From positions 124,001 to 188,000 of the forward strand of contig DLHJ01000019.1 in the NCBI GenBank assembly GCA_002483145.1: a stretch of 64,000 nucleotides of DNA. Direction: 5' to 3'. Source of the DNA: Cellvibrio sp. UBA7671 (GTDB taxonomy: Bacteria; Pseudomonadota; Gammaproteobacteria; Pseudomonadales; Cellvibrionaceae). The translations under genes were made by a program, and so were the position numbers. The notes under the pieces are model-generated. The model worked only from the letters and a program-made list of their open reading frames with translations. It was not told the DNA's origin and did no database searches. Of this stretch, positions 45,762 to 54,179 are shown in pieces. Each line of letters starts with the position of its first letter. Position 1 is the first letter of the stretch.

Positions 45762-46049
45762 AGGTTTTTAGGCTTATCAGGCAATTGATTATCAGGCAGA
45801 CCCCTACAGGGCTGGTTGCTAGGGTAGAGCTTAGGCCATCCAAGCGCAATGATTTCGCTGCCGCCGCATTTTATTTGTTTCCGCTGGCGTCAAGAGCCGT
45901 AACGGTGGCGCAAGGTTTTGTAAAGAGTTTTGCGGCGGGGAAATCCCCAATGGCAACATGGTCTAGAGTTAAGGATGGGTCAAGCTGTTGCAGGGATTCC
46001 CGTCGGCAATTAAAAATAGATCACAACAATAAAATAATGAGGTATCGCT

Positions 46050-46889
46050 ATGAACAGACTCTTTGCATTCCCCAGTCTCTTGCTCTTGTTAATACCCCTT
46101 GCACTACCCGCACTGGCGCAGCACAAATTGGAGCAGGCGTGGCTGACTCCCGACTTACCCACCCCGGAATCAGTGCTTTATGTATTGGGGAATGATGAAC
46201 CTTATTTGTTTGTTTCCCTGATCGACGGTCAGGGTGATGGCGTTGATGGCAAGGGCGGAATTGCCAAATTGTCTACTGAAGGGGAGGTCATTGATAAGGA
46301 GTGGTTCTCAGGCCTTAATGCTCCAAAAGGGATGGCGATCTACCAGAACCGGTTGTATGTGGCCGACCTTACCGACTTGGTGGTGATCGATATTAAAAAA
46401 CAGGCGCTGGTTAAAAAGATTCCCATCGCCGGGTCAGTTTTTTTAAATGATGTCACCGCGAATTCCAGTGGTGTGGTGTTTGTATCTGATACCCGCACTA
46501 ATAAAGTCCATCGCATTGAAAACGACGAGCCAAGCCTGTATCTGGAAAATATGACCAGCGCGAATGGGTTGAAAGTGTTTGGTTCTAGTTTGATTGTTGG
46601 TGCTGGCCCGGAATTATTATTGGTGGGACCGGATAAAAAGCCGCTGACTCTGGCAAAGGGTTTTGCCCAGGGGATCGATGGTATAGAGATGACCGAACGC
46701 GGTGAATTTATCGTCTCCTGCTGGGCAGGGTTGGTGTACTACGTTTACAGCGATGGCAAGATTGAGTTGTTGATCGATTCCCAAGCCGAAAAAATCAATA
46801 CGGCCGATATTGGCTTTGACCCAAACACCAAGCGGGTTTTTGTACCCAACTTTTTTAAAAATTCGGTCACTGCCTATCAGTTGAAATAG
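46050..46889 (+). CDS. Periplasmic SMP-30/NHL-like beta-propeller protein
   Basis: 279 residues with a signal peptide (LALPALA-QH, about 24 residues). Repeated strand units (LYVADLTDLVVID, VVFVSDTRTNKVHRI, GLKVFGSSLIVGAGPELLLV, GIDGIEMTERGEFIVSCW) mark a six-bladed propeller of the SMP-30/NHL kind. The SMP-30 metal-binding residues are not obvious, so it may bind rather than catalyse. AGGT lies before the ATG. No clear partner; the next gene, a sensor, also has a propeller. Confidence 0.7.
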   Translation: MNRLFAFPSLLLLLIPLALPALAQHKLEQAWLTPDLPTPESVLYVLGNDEPYLFVSLIDGQGDGVDGKGGIAKLSTEGEVIDKEWFSGLNAPKGMAIYQNRLYVADLTDLVVIDIKKQALVKKIPIAGSVFLNDVTANSSGVVFVSDTRTNKVHRIENDEPSLYLENMTSANGLKVFGSSLIVGAGPELLLVGPDKKPLTLAKGFAQGIDGIEMTERGEFIVSCWAGLVYYVYSDGKIELLIDSQAEKINTADIGFDPNTKRVFVPNFFKNSVTAYQLK

Positions 46890-47054
46890 GGGTGGGCATG
46901 CGCTCAGGCCGGTTGCCTCAATCTGCCTGAGCGGTTTAACTGTTACTTCGTTCCCTTCGCTCCTTCCGGATAGCTGCTAAAATTGGAGTTCGCCAGATAA
47001 ATTAAGCTGGTTTTGGTTTGTCCACCCTATATCAGTATCCCGCTGGAGCTGACG

Positions 47055-50000
47055 ATGGCGCTTGCCCCACTGCTTAAATTATTGATAGTCAGCTGTTTAT
47101 TTGTGCCGCTTTTTACACTCGCCCAGACCGCACCTCGTCCACTGGATAGCCCGCCGCTACACTATTCCTTCAGCCATATATTGCCGGATCAAGTTGCCGC
47201 TATAGGCTACATCAGCACCGTTGCGCAGGATTCAGAGGGTTTTATGTGGTTCGGTGGCGCCAACGGCCTTGCGCGTTACGACGGTTACAATCTGGTTATT
47301 TACCGCCGCGACGATATCGATGAACACAGTTTAAGCAACAACTACGTCAACGATATTCATCTCGACCGCGATGGCAATCTATGGATTGCAACCCGTAAAG
47401 GCATCAATCGTTACGATGCGCAGCTAAATCGTTTCACCCGCTACAGCGTCGCCAGTACCCCCGAATTGCTCAGTGCTGATGACATTATGTCAATTGAAGA
47501 AACCGATGATGGCCGCTTTTGGTTGGCCAGCCGCGGTGGTCTTTACAGCTATACACCCAGCAACAACCAATTCCAGCTTCACACCCTGGAAGATAAGGCT
47601 TCTACGGCTGGCGAGGGTTTGCTTTGGGCGGTCGTTAAAGACCAGCAAGGTAATTTATGGGTCGGCCATCAGGATCGCGGTATCTCTCGCTTTAATCCGG
47701 CTACGGGAGAAATGCGCCGCTACGCGCAAGCGCAAGGGCTGACTTCTGCGGATATTCGCGAGCTCTATGTCGATTCTGCCAATAACCTGTGGGCGGGCAG
47801 TTATGGTGCGGGCCTGTTTATGCTGGATGACAAGCGCGAGCACTTTGTTGCACTTGAACACGATACCCAGGAAAAAAGCGCAATGGTCATGGCGGTGCTG
47901 GAAGATCGCCAAAAAAATCTATGGGTGGGCGATGGCAGTGCCGTTTATGTCCGCGCACCCGGCGCACAAACTTTTGCCCGTTTTACCTATGACGAAACCA
48001 ATCAGGCATCGCCCGGCAACTATGTGGTGAACACACTCTTTGAGGATGCAGCAGGCGATATTTGGCTCGGTTATTTTCCCTCGGGTGTCGATGTGATTGA
48101 TCGCCAGGCCTCGATTTTCCACAACTACAGCCATAGCCCCAATGACCCTAATACGGTAACTGGCGGCGGTGTACTTTCGGGCTTAAAAGACGCGCAAGGA
48201 AATTTGTGGATTGGCTCCGGCTACGGCCTGAATTATTTTGATCCCAGCACTCAACAGTTCACACGCTATGTTTACGATCCTGAAAATTTGACGGGTATTG
48301 GTGGCAACACTGTGTTGTCGATGGTTTTGGGAGCCGACAGGGAATTATGGTTGGGAATCTATTCGGGTGGGCTTAACCGGTTAGATATAAGCACCGGGAA
48401 ATTTACCCGTTACATGCCTAATCCTGACAGCGCCAACGCGATTCGCGGCCGCGAGGGCTGGTCGGTCATTCGCGATCAGCAGGGGCATATCTGGGTTGCG
48501 ACCGAGGAGGGATTGAATCGCTACGATCCCACTACTGATTCTTTCCGCTATTTTGTACCTCCACCTGAGCACCTCGACGGTGACAAAGCACTTTATGCCC
48601 GGGTGGTTTATCAAGACCGGCAGGGACGTATTTGGGTTGGCGGTATTCGGGGTCTATTTTTATTTGATCCTGCTACCGAAACTTTCACGCGCTACCGCCA
48701 TATAGATAATGATCCAACCAGTTTGAGCGCGGATTTTGTTTTTGCTATGTATGAAGATAGCCGCGGTAATTTCTGGGTGGGCACCGACGGCGGCGGGATC
48801 AATTTGTTTGATCGCACCACAGGTAAATTCACCGCCTACACCAGCCGCGATGGCCTTGCCGATGATGTGGTCGCCGGTATTGTGGAAGACCCGCAAGGTT
48901 ACTTGTGGTTAGGGACCCAAAAAGGTATTGCCCGCTTTGATGTTGATAAAAAACAATTCCGCAATTTTGATAAGCGCCACGGCTTAAACGACAATTTGTT
49001 TAACCGCAATTCACCCGTGGTAATGAATTCGGGCGAATTGTTTTTTGGTAACAGTAAAGGCTTTGTCGTGTTTGACCCAGCCGCAATTTCTACCAATAAT
49101 TATTCGCCGCCCATCGTATTTACCAACTTACTCATTCTCAATAAACCGGTCATGGTAAACGCAAAGGGTTCGCCCCTCACTGCGTCGATTAACCATATCG
49201 ATGAAATCAGGCTTTCGCATGAAGACGCGGTGGTTACGCTGGAGTTTTCTGCACTCAATTTCCAAATGACTGAAGAAAACCAATACGCCTACCGCCTGTT
49301 AGGTTTTGATGGCGATTGGATTTTTGCTGGGACAAAACGTACGGCTACTTACACCAACCTTGACCCGGGCTATTACGTATTTGAAGTTAAGGCGAGTAAC
49401 AACGATGGAGTGTGGAGCGATAAACAAGCGCGCCTCGCGATCCATATTGCGCCGCCGTTTTGGTTAACCTGGTGGGCATATCTGGGCTACTTGCTGATAA
49501 CTTGTTTGCTGTTTTACTGGTTTGTGCGTATCCAACAATTAAAATTGCGCTATGAACAACAACAAGTTGAACAAGAGCGATCACTGGTGCGTCGCCTGCA
49601 GCAGGTTGATAAATTAAAAGATGAATTTCTCGCCAATACCTCGCACGAATTGCGCACACCACTCAACGGCATTATTGGATTGGCGGAGTCGTTGCTGGAT
49701 GGATTAAATGGCCCTTTACCTGCACATACGCGCTACAGTTTGCGCTTGATTGCGGCTAGCGGAAAACGGCTTGCAGCGCTCGTGGACGATATTCTTGATT
49801 TCGCCAAATTAAAAAATCAGGGTGTGGTATTGCACAAAAAAGCGGTGGACTTGCGTGTGCTGGTCGATATTGTTATCACCCTCTCACGTCCATTGGTAGG
49901 TGATAAGCCGCTCACCTTACACAATCACGTGCCGGAAAATTTACCTGCTGCCTATGCAGATGAAGATCGGCTGCTGCAAATTTTGCACAACCTCATCGGC

Positions 50001-51599
50001 AACGCAGTGAAGTTTACTCATGAGGGCAGCATTAATATTTATGCAGAAGTAAACGAAAAAGAAGATCAAATTTTGGTGCAAATTGCTGACAGTGGAATAG
50101 GCATAGCCGCAGAACACTTAACAACTATTTTTCAACCTTTTCAGCAGGTAGATGGCCGTGCAGAACGTGTCTACGGTGGGACAGGTTTGGGATTATCCAT
50201 CACCAAACAATTGGTAGAGCTGCATGGTGGAACCATTAGTGTTCAATCCAATGCCGGTCAGGGTTCGGTATTCTGTTTTAGTTTGCCTCTGTCGCTGGAA
50301 CTTCCTGCACAGTCTGCAGTTGACGATACTGCACATGAACTGGCGGTTGATTTTGTTGAAACGCCCACACAGCAATTAAATGAATCCCGGGCGGCTCGTA
50401 CTGGCAAGACATTCCAGGGACACATACTGGTGGTGGACGATGATTCGGTAAATCGCTTGGTGCTAGTGAACCATCTCGCGCTGCGCAACTACCGTGTTAC
50501 CGAAGCTGCCAGTGGTGAAGAGGCTATCGCACTGGTAGAAGAACATGGCGATATTGATCTTGTACTGCTCGATATCATGATGCCGAAAATGTCTGGCTAT
50601 GAAACCTGCAAACGCTTGCGCGAGTCTTATAGAACCTATGAGTTACCAATTATTTTTCTCACTGCCCGCAGCCAGACCCAGGATTTGGTGATGGGTTTTG
50701 AGGTGGGCGCGAATGACTATTTAATTAAACCGATCTCCAAAGAGGAATTACTGGCGCGCGTCGACATGCATCTGCAGTTGTACAGTGCGACGCAGTATTT
50801 GGATCGCAAAGTGGCTGAGCGCACTGAAGAATTGCGCGCAAAAAATGAAGGCTTGAAACAGGCGCAACAAGAACTACAAAGCGCGTACCAGAAATTGGAA
50901 GAGGCAAGTTTGTCAGACCCGCTTACCGGGTTGCACAATCGTCGCTTTCTGAGCAAATCCATGCCTTCTGATATTTCGCTGGTGGAGCGCGAATACCAAA
51001 ATTGGTTGTTCGCGAATCAAACCAATGGCGATGATGAAATCCATTGGCCACTACCCAAAGACCACGATTTAATTTTTATGTTACTCGATGTGGATTATTT
51101 CAAATGGGTCAATGACAGTTACGGCCACAGTGCGGGTGATAAAGTGTTGGAACAATTGAGCCGCCTGTTGGAAGATGTGTTGCGCGATTCCGATTATCTT
51201 GTGCGGTGGGGGGGGGAAGAATTTTTAATTGTCGCGCGTTTTTGTTCGCGTGCAGAAGCACCGGAAATGGCCGAGCGAATCCGCCAAGCGGTCGCGCATT
51301 ACACCTTTGATCTAGGCAATGGACAGCAGCTGCAAAAAACCTGTTCGATCGGTTATGCGGTTTATCCATTTTATCCGCAAGTGCCCAATACCTTGAGCTG
51401 GGAACAAGTGGTGGATACGGCGGATCGCGCGCTCTACGCCGCAAAAAATGCCGGACGCGATTGCTGGGTAGGTATCGCCAGTAAACCGGGGGTGGTGCTG
51501 GATATGAACCCTGCTGTCGATAAAAACCTCAATCTCTTGCTCGCCAAAGGTGCAATTGAAATTGAGGCTTCAGTAGATAAAACGCAGGTTAAATTTTAA
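47055..51599 (+). CDS. Hybrid sensor: periplasmic propellers, histidine kinase, receiver and diguanylate cyclase
   Basis: 1514 residues from the ATG at 47055, which begins a signal peptide (to about FTLA-QT). Order: about a dozen Reg_prop repeats (W-hG...GL-RYD type, about 45-700) forming two propellers, a Y_Y_Y domain (about 725-795), one membrane helix (about 808-830), coiled coil, HisKA with His864 (TSHELRTPLNG), HATPase_c (GGTGLGLSI), a receiver with Asp1173 (LLDIMMPKMSG), a second coiled coil, and GGDEF with an active GGEEF (1386-1390) and an I-site RxxD five residues before it (RDSD). It should sense an extracellular, often carbohydrate, signal and make c-di-GMP. No separate response regulator follows. 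Confidence 0.92.
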   Translation: MALAPLLKLLIVSCLFVPLFTLAQTAPRPLDSPPLHYSFSHILPDQVAAIGYISTVAQDSEGFMWFGGANGLARYDGYNLVIYRRDDIDEHSLSNNYVNDIHLDRDGNLWIATRKGINRYDAQLNRFTRYSVASTPELLSADDIMSIEETDDGRFWLASRGGLYSYTPSNNQFQLHTLEDKASTAGEGLLWAVVKDQQGNLWVGHQDRGISRFNPATGEMRRYAQAQGLTSADIRELYVDSANNLWAGSYGAGLFMLDDKREHFVALEHDTQEKSAMVMAVLEDRQKNLWVGDGSAVYVRAPGAQTFARFTYDETNQASPGNYVVNTLFEDAAGDIWLGYFPSGVDVIDRQASIFHNYSHSPNDPNTVTGGGVLSGLKDAQGNLWIGSGYGLNYFDPSTQQFTRYVYDPENLTGIGGNTVLSMVLGADRELWLGIYSGGLNRLDISTGKFTRYMPNPDSANAIRGREGWSVIRDQQGHIWVATEEGLNRYDPTTDSFRYFVPPPEHLDGDKALYARVVYQDRQGRIWVGGIRGLFLFDPATETFTRYRHIDNDPTSLSADFVFAMYEDSRGNFWVGTDGGGINLFDRTTGKFTAYTSRDGLADDVVAGIVEDPQGYLWLGTQKGIARFDVDKKQFRNFDKRHGLNDNLFNRNSPVVMNSGELFFGNSKGFVVFDPAAISTNNYSPPIVFTNLLILNKPVMVNAKGSPLTASINHIDEIRLSHEDAVVTLEFSALNFQMTEENQYAYRLLGFDGDWIFAGTKRTATYTNLDPGYYVFEVKASNNDGVWSDKQARLAIHIAPPFWLTWWAYLGYLLITCLLFYWFVRIQQLKLRYEQQQVEQERSLVRRLQQVDKLKDEFLANTSHELRTPLNGIIGLAESLLDGLNGPLPAHTRYSLRLIAASGKRLAALVDDILDFAKLKNQGVVLHKKAVDLRVLVDIVITLSRPLVGDKPLTLHNHVPENLPAAYADEDRLLQILHNLIGNAVKFTHEGSINIYAEVNEKEDQILVQIADSGIGIAAEHLTTIFQPFQQVDGRAERVYGGTGLGLSITKQLVELHGGTISVQSNAGQGSVFCFSLPLSLELPAQSAVDDTAHELAVDFVETPTQQLNESRAARTGKTFQGHILVVDDDSVNRLVLVNHLALRNYRVTEAASGEEAIALVEEHGDIDLVLLDIMMPKMSGYETCKRLRESYRTYELPIIFLTARSQTQDLVMGFEVGANDYLIKPISKEELLARVDMHLQLYSATQYLDRKVAERTEELRAKNEGLKQAQQELQSAYQKLEEASLSDPLTGLHNRRFLSKSMPSDISLVEREYQNWLFANQTNGDDEIHWPLPKDHDLIFMLLDVDYFKWVNDSYGHSAGDKVLEQLSRLLEDVLRDSDYLVRWGGEEFLIVARFCSRAEAPEMAERIRQAVAHYTFDLGNGQQLQKTCSIGYAVYPFYPQVPNTLSWEQVVDTADRALYAAKNAGRDCWVGIASKPGVVLDMNPAVDKNLNLLLAKGAIEIEASVDKTQVKF
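51208..51216 (+). repeat. G9 homopolymer inside the GGDEF active site codons
   Basis: Nine consecutive G bases encode the end of Trp, Gly-Gly and the start of Glu of the WGGEE motif. A slip of one base here would remove the diguanylate cyclase activity and everything after it. Possible phase-variable tract; could also be neutral. Confidence 0.6.
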
Positions 51600-51626
51600 C
51601 TATGGTTTTATTTTTCTCGTCGCTTG

Positions 51627-51938
51627 TTATTTGTCATGCTGTGTTTGTTGAAATTGTTGTAACTGCGCAGGGTTAGCATCAGTCTGGTATTTTTCTTTCC
51701 ATTCAGCGTAAGGCATACCGTAAATACGCGTGCGCGCATCTTCATAATCCAGTTCGATGTTGTCTGCCTTGGCCGCCGCTACATACCATTTGCTCAAGCA
51801 ATTGCGACAGAAACCCGCGAGATTCATCAGGTCAATATTTTGCACATCCTTGCGGCTGTCCAAATGCTCCAGCAAACGGCGAAACGCAGCAGCTTCCAAT
51901 GCTTGTTGGTTGGCAGGCGAGAGTTCATTAATTTTCAT
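51627..51938 (-). CDS. DUF1244 family protein
   Basis: 103 residues with a good ribosome site (AAAGGTTAAC). All helical; signature AAFRRLLEHLDSRKDVQNIDLMN, quoted by its start AAFRRLLEHL, then GFCRNCLSKWY with two Cys and YEDARTRIYGMPYAEWKEKYQ-like text. Matches DUF1244 (SMa0974-like) small cytoplasmic proteins common in Proteobacteria. Function unknown. It is convergent with the hybrid sensor, with no strong terminator seen between. Confidence 0.88.
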   Translation of the reverse strand: MKINELSPANQQALEAAAFRRLLEHLDSRKDVQNIDLMNLAGFCRNCLSKWYVAAAKADNIELDYEDARTRIYGMPYAEWKEKYQTDANPAQLQQFQQTQHDK

Positions 51939-52213
51939 AAGTTAACCTTTAGCTTCTGGATTAGTGGCCGATTAAGTGGCGTGCGCCAGTGTGGGTGATC
52001 GTCAGTGGCAGGTCAATTGCAGCTAATTCATCGGCGTTGCTTGAACCTCAAATCAACCTGCCTATACTCAAACCGTGCTGGCCGCATTGTCGTATTTGTC
52101 ATGTTTGTTTTGTGAGCGTTTTTGCCGCCGTCTTTTTGCCGTATTAATGCAGGGCTGTTGCTGTGCCGGGGCCGTTGCTACCTTGAGGCCGTTTTTATGT
52201 TGGGGGTAAGTGC

Positions 52214-53071
52214 GTGAATATAATTCTAGGGATTATTATCGTCCTGGGCTGTGTAATTGGTGGTTTTGCCATCCATGGTGGTAACCCCATGGCGTTGATG
52301 TCGCCGATTGAGGTACTGATTATTTGTGGTGCCTCGTTTGGTGCGATGGTGATCGGCAACCCGCTCTCGGTCACAATGGGCGTAATCAAATCGGCCGGGG
52401 CACTCATGACCCCATCCAAATTTAATAAAACCTTTTATCTGGAAATTCTGACCCTGCTGTACGACATCCTCAATAAAACCCGCCGTGAGGGGTTGATGGC
52501 AATTGAAGGCGATATTGAGGAGCCAGATACCAGCCCCTTGTTCGCCAACTACCCGGAAATTCTGAAAGACCACCACATAGTGGAATTTATCTGCGATTAC
52601 CTGCGCATTATGGTGGCGGGCAACATGGCACCCCATGAGCTTGAGTCGCTTATGGAGCAGGAATTGGATGGGCATCATCAAGAGGCCGCTGTCATTCCCG
52701 GAGCCATACAAAATGCGGCGGATGGTTTGCCAGGCTTTGGTATTGTTGCCGCAGTGCTGGGGGTAATCATTACCATGGGCAAGATTGGCGGGCCACCTGG
52801 TGAAATCGGGGCGGCGGTGGCAGCGGCCTTGGTGGGAACCCTGTTGGGGATTCTGTTTGCCTACGGGTTTATTGCACCCTTTGCCTCTTACCTCGGCGGC
52901 AAGAACCGCGACGAATCGCGTGCCTATGAATGTGTTAAAGCCGTTCTGGTTGCCTCTATGAATGGTGTGCCGCCGCAAGTTGCTGTGGAATTTGGTCGCA
53001 AAGTACTGTTCCACAGCGTTCGCCCCAGCTTTAAAGAGTTGGAAGAACAATATCGCGCCAGCAAGAAGTAA
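52214..53071 (+). CDS. motA: Flagellar motor stator protein MotA
   Basis: 285 residues with a GTG start preceded by GGGGGTAAG. Four membrane helices: two at the N-terminus (NIILGIIIVLGCVIGGFAIHG, described by its core IIIVLGCVIGGF) and two after residue 170 with the conserved PGFGIVAAVLGVIITMG and GTLLGILFAYGFIAPFAS. The long cytoplasmic loop carries the charged residues that press on FliG (ANYPEILKDHH region). Length matches the Pseudomonas type. Coupled with motB 12 nt downstream. Confidence 0.95.
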   Translation: MNIILGIIIVLGCVIGGFAIHGGNPMALMSPIEVLIICGASFGAMVIGNPLSVTMGVIKSAGALMTPSKFNKTFYLEILTLLYDILNKTRREGLMAIEGDIEEPDTSPLFANYPEILKDHHIVEFICDYLRIMVAGNMAPHELESLMEQELDGHHQEAAVIPGAIQNAADGLPGFGIVAAVLGVIITMGKIGGPPGEIGAAVAAALVGTLLGILFAYGFIAPFASYLGGKNRDESRAYECVKAVLVASMNGVPPQVAVEFGRKVLFHSVRPSFKELEEQYRASKK

Positions 53072-53083
53072 GGGCAGAGGTTT

Positions 53084-54085
53084 ATGGAAAAGGGCGCGAA
53101 TCAGCAACCCATCATTATCAAAAAGAAGAAGGCGCATGGCCATGGCCACCATGGTGGCTCCTGGAAAGTAGCGCTTGCTGATTTTATGACTGCACTAATG
53201 GCGTTCTTTTTGTTGATGTGGCTGTTAGGCAGTACGTCTTCAGAAGAACAGAAGGCGATTGCGGCGCATTTTAAAGATCCGGGCAGTAAATATGTGGTGG
53301 GCGAGGGGGGGGCTGATCTCGGTCTAATCACTCAAGACAAACCTTTGGAGCAAACCGAATCAGATGACCCCAATGATGAAACTGCCAATGATCAGGAGGC
53401 TACCAAAGATCTGACGGAAGAAGAATTGCAAAAAGAGTTGGAGCGTATTGAAACGCAACAACTGGAAGAGTTGAAAAAACAATTGGAAACTGAAATCAAT
53501 GCGCTTGATTCGGTCTTCCAGCAAATCAAGGACCAAATCCTGATCGACTTTACCGCGCTGGGTTTGCGAATCCAGATTGTCGATAAAGACCAGCGCCCTA
53601 TGTTCGATGTCGGCAGTGCCAACTTACAACAGTGGTCATCCGATGTGCTGAATGCATTGGCACCGATTTTGGATAAAGTGCAAAACAAAATCAGCGTCAC
53701 TGGTCATACCGATGCAACCCCTTATGGCGTAGGTGCAACCTATACCAACTGGGAATTGTCCGCCGACCGCGCTAATGCCGCGCGCCGCGCGTTGTTGGAA
53801 GGTAGCTATCCGGAAGGCAAGGTTGCTACAGTGCAAGGTATGGGTTCAGCTGCACCTTTGGTGGTGGATAAACCAGGCGAGCCGATCAACCGTCGGATTG
53901 CGATCATTGTGCTGAAAAAAGCAGTTGCTGATGCGTTGGGCAGCGGTGCGGGAATTGATAGCAGCCAGTTGATGAAAAGCGGTGATACGTTTGCCAAGCC
54001 TCCTGTGCAATCGCAGCCGGCCGGACCGAAAATTCTTTCACCCACGGAAGTGGATGACGCTATTGATGCGGCCAATGCACAATAA
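53084..54085 (+). CDS. motB: Flagellar motor stator protein MotB
   Basis: 333 residues. A His-rich N-terminus (AHGHGHHGG) precedes the single membrane helix with the proton-carrying Asp33 (ALADFMTALMAFFLLMWLLG, core ADFMTALMAF). A plug/linker with acidic coiled coil follows (about 90-155), then the OmpA-like peptidoglycan-binding domain (about 195-300; VTGHTDATPYG, NRRIAIIVL). MotA4-MotB2 form the proton channel that turns the flagellum. A G8 run at 53305-53312 lies in the linker. Terminator follows. Confidence 0.95.
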   Translation: MEKGANQQPIIIKKKKAHGHGHHGGSWKVALADFMTALMAFFLLMWLLGSTSSEEQKAIAAHFKDPGSKYVVGEGGADLGLITQDKPLEQTESDDPNDETANDQEATKDLTEEELQKELERIETQQLEELKKQLETEINALDSVFQQIKDQILIDFTALGLRIQIVDKDQRPMFDVGSANLQQWSSDVLNALAPILDKVQNKISVTGHTDATPYGVGATYTNWELSADRANAARRALLEGSYPEGKVATVQGMGSAAPLVVDKPGEPINRRIAIIVLKKAVADALGSGAGIDSSQLMKSGDTFAKPPVQSQPAGPKILSPTEVDDAIDAANAQ

Positions 54086-54105
54086 TCCAACTAATTCCTG
54101 ATGCG

Positions 54106-54138
54106 AAAAAAGGGGCTGGATAACCAGCCCCTTTTTTT
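54106..54138. terminator. Bidirectional terminator between motB and ybaL
   Basis: AAAAAAGGGGCTGG (54106-54119) with CCAGCCCCTTTTTT (54124-54137), loop of 4, then more T. Confidence 0.92.
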
Positions 54139-54179
54139 ATGCACTTGTTTTATCGCAACTTACTAACAGTAATTGCGCG

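Noticed and set aside
45785-46195. 136-codon open frame between nagR and the propeller gene
   Set aside because: Overlaps the signal-peptide region of the propeller protein in another frame, composition unlike protein, no ribosome site.
52226-53152. 308-codon open frame on the minus strand opposite motA
   Set aside because: It lies fully antisense to a well-supported motA, has no ribosome site, and its Gln/His/Arg-rich composition is that of a reading-frame shadow.
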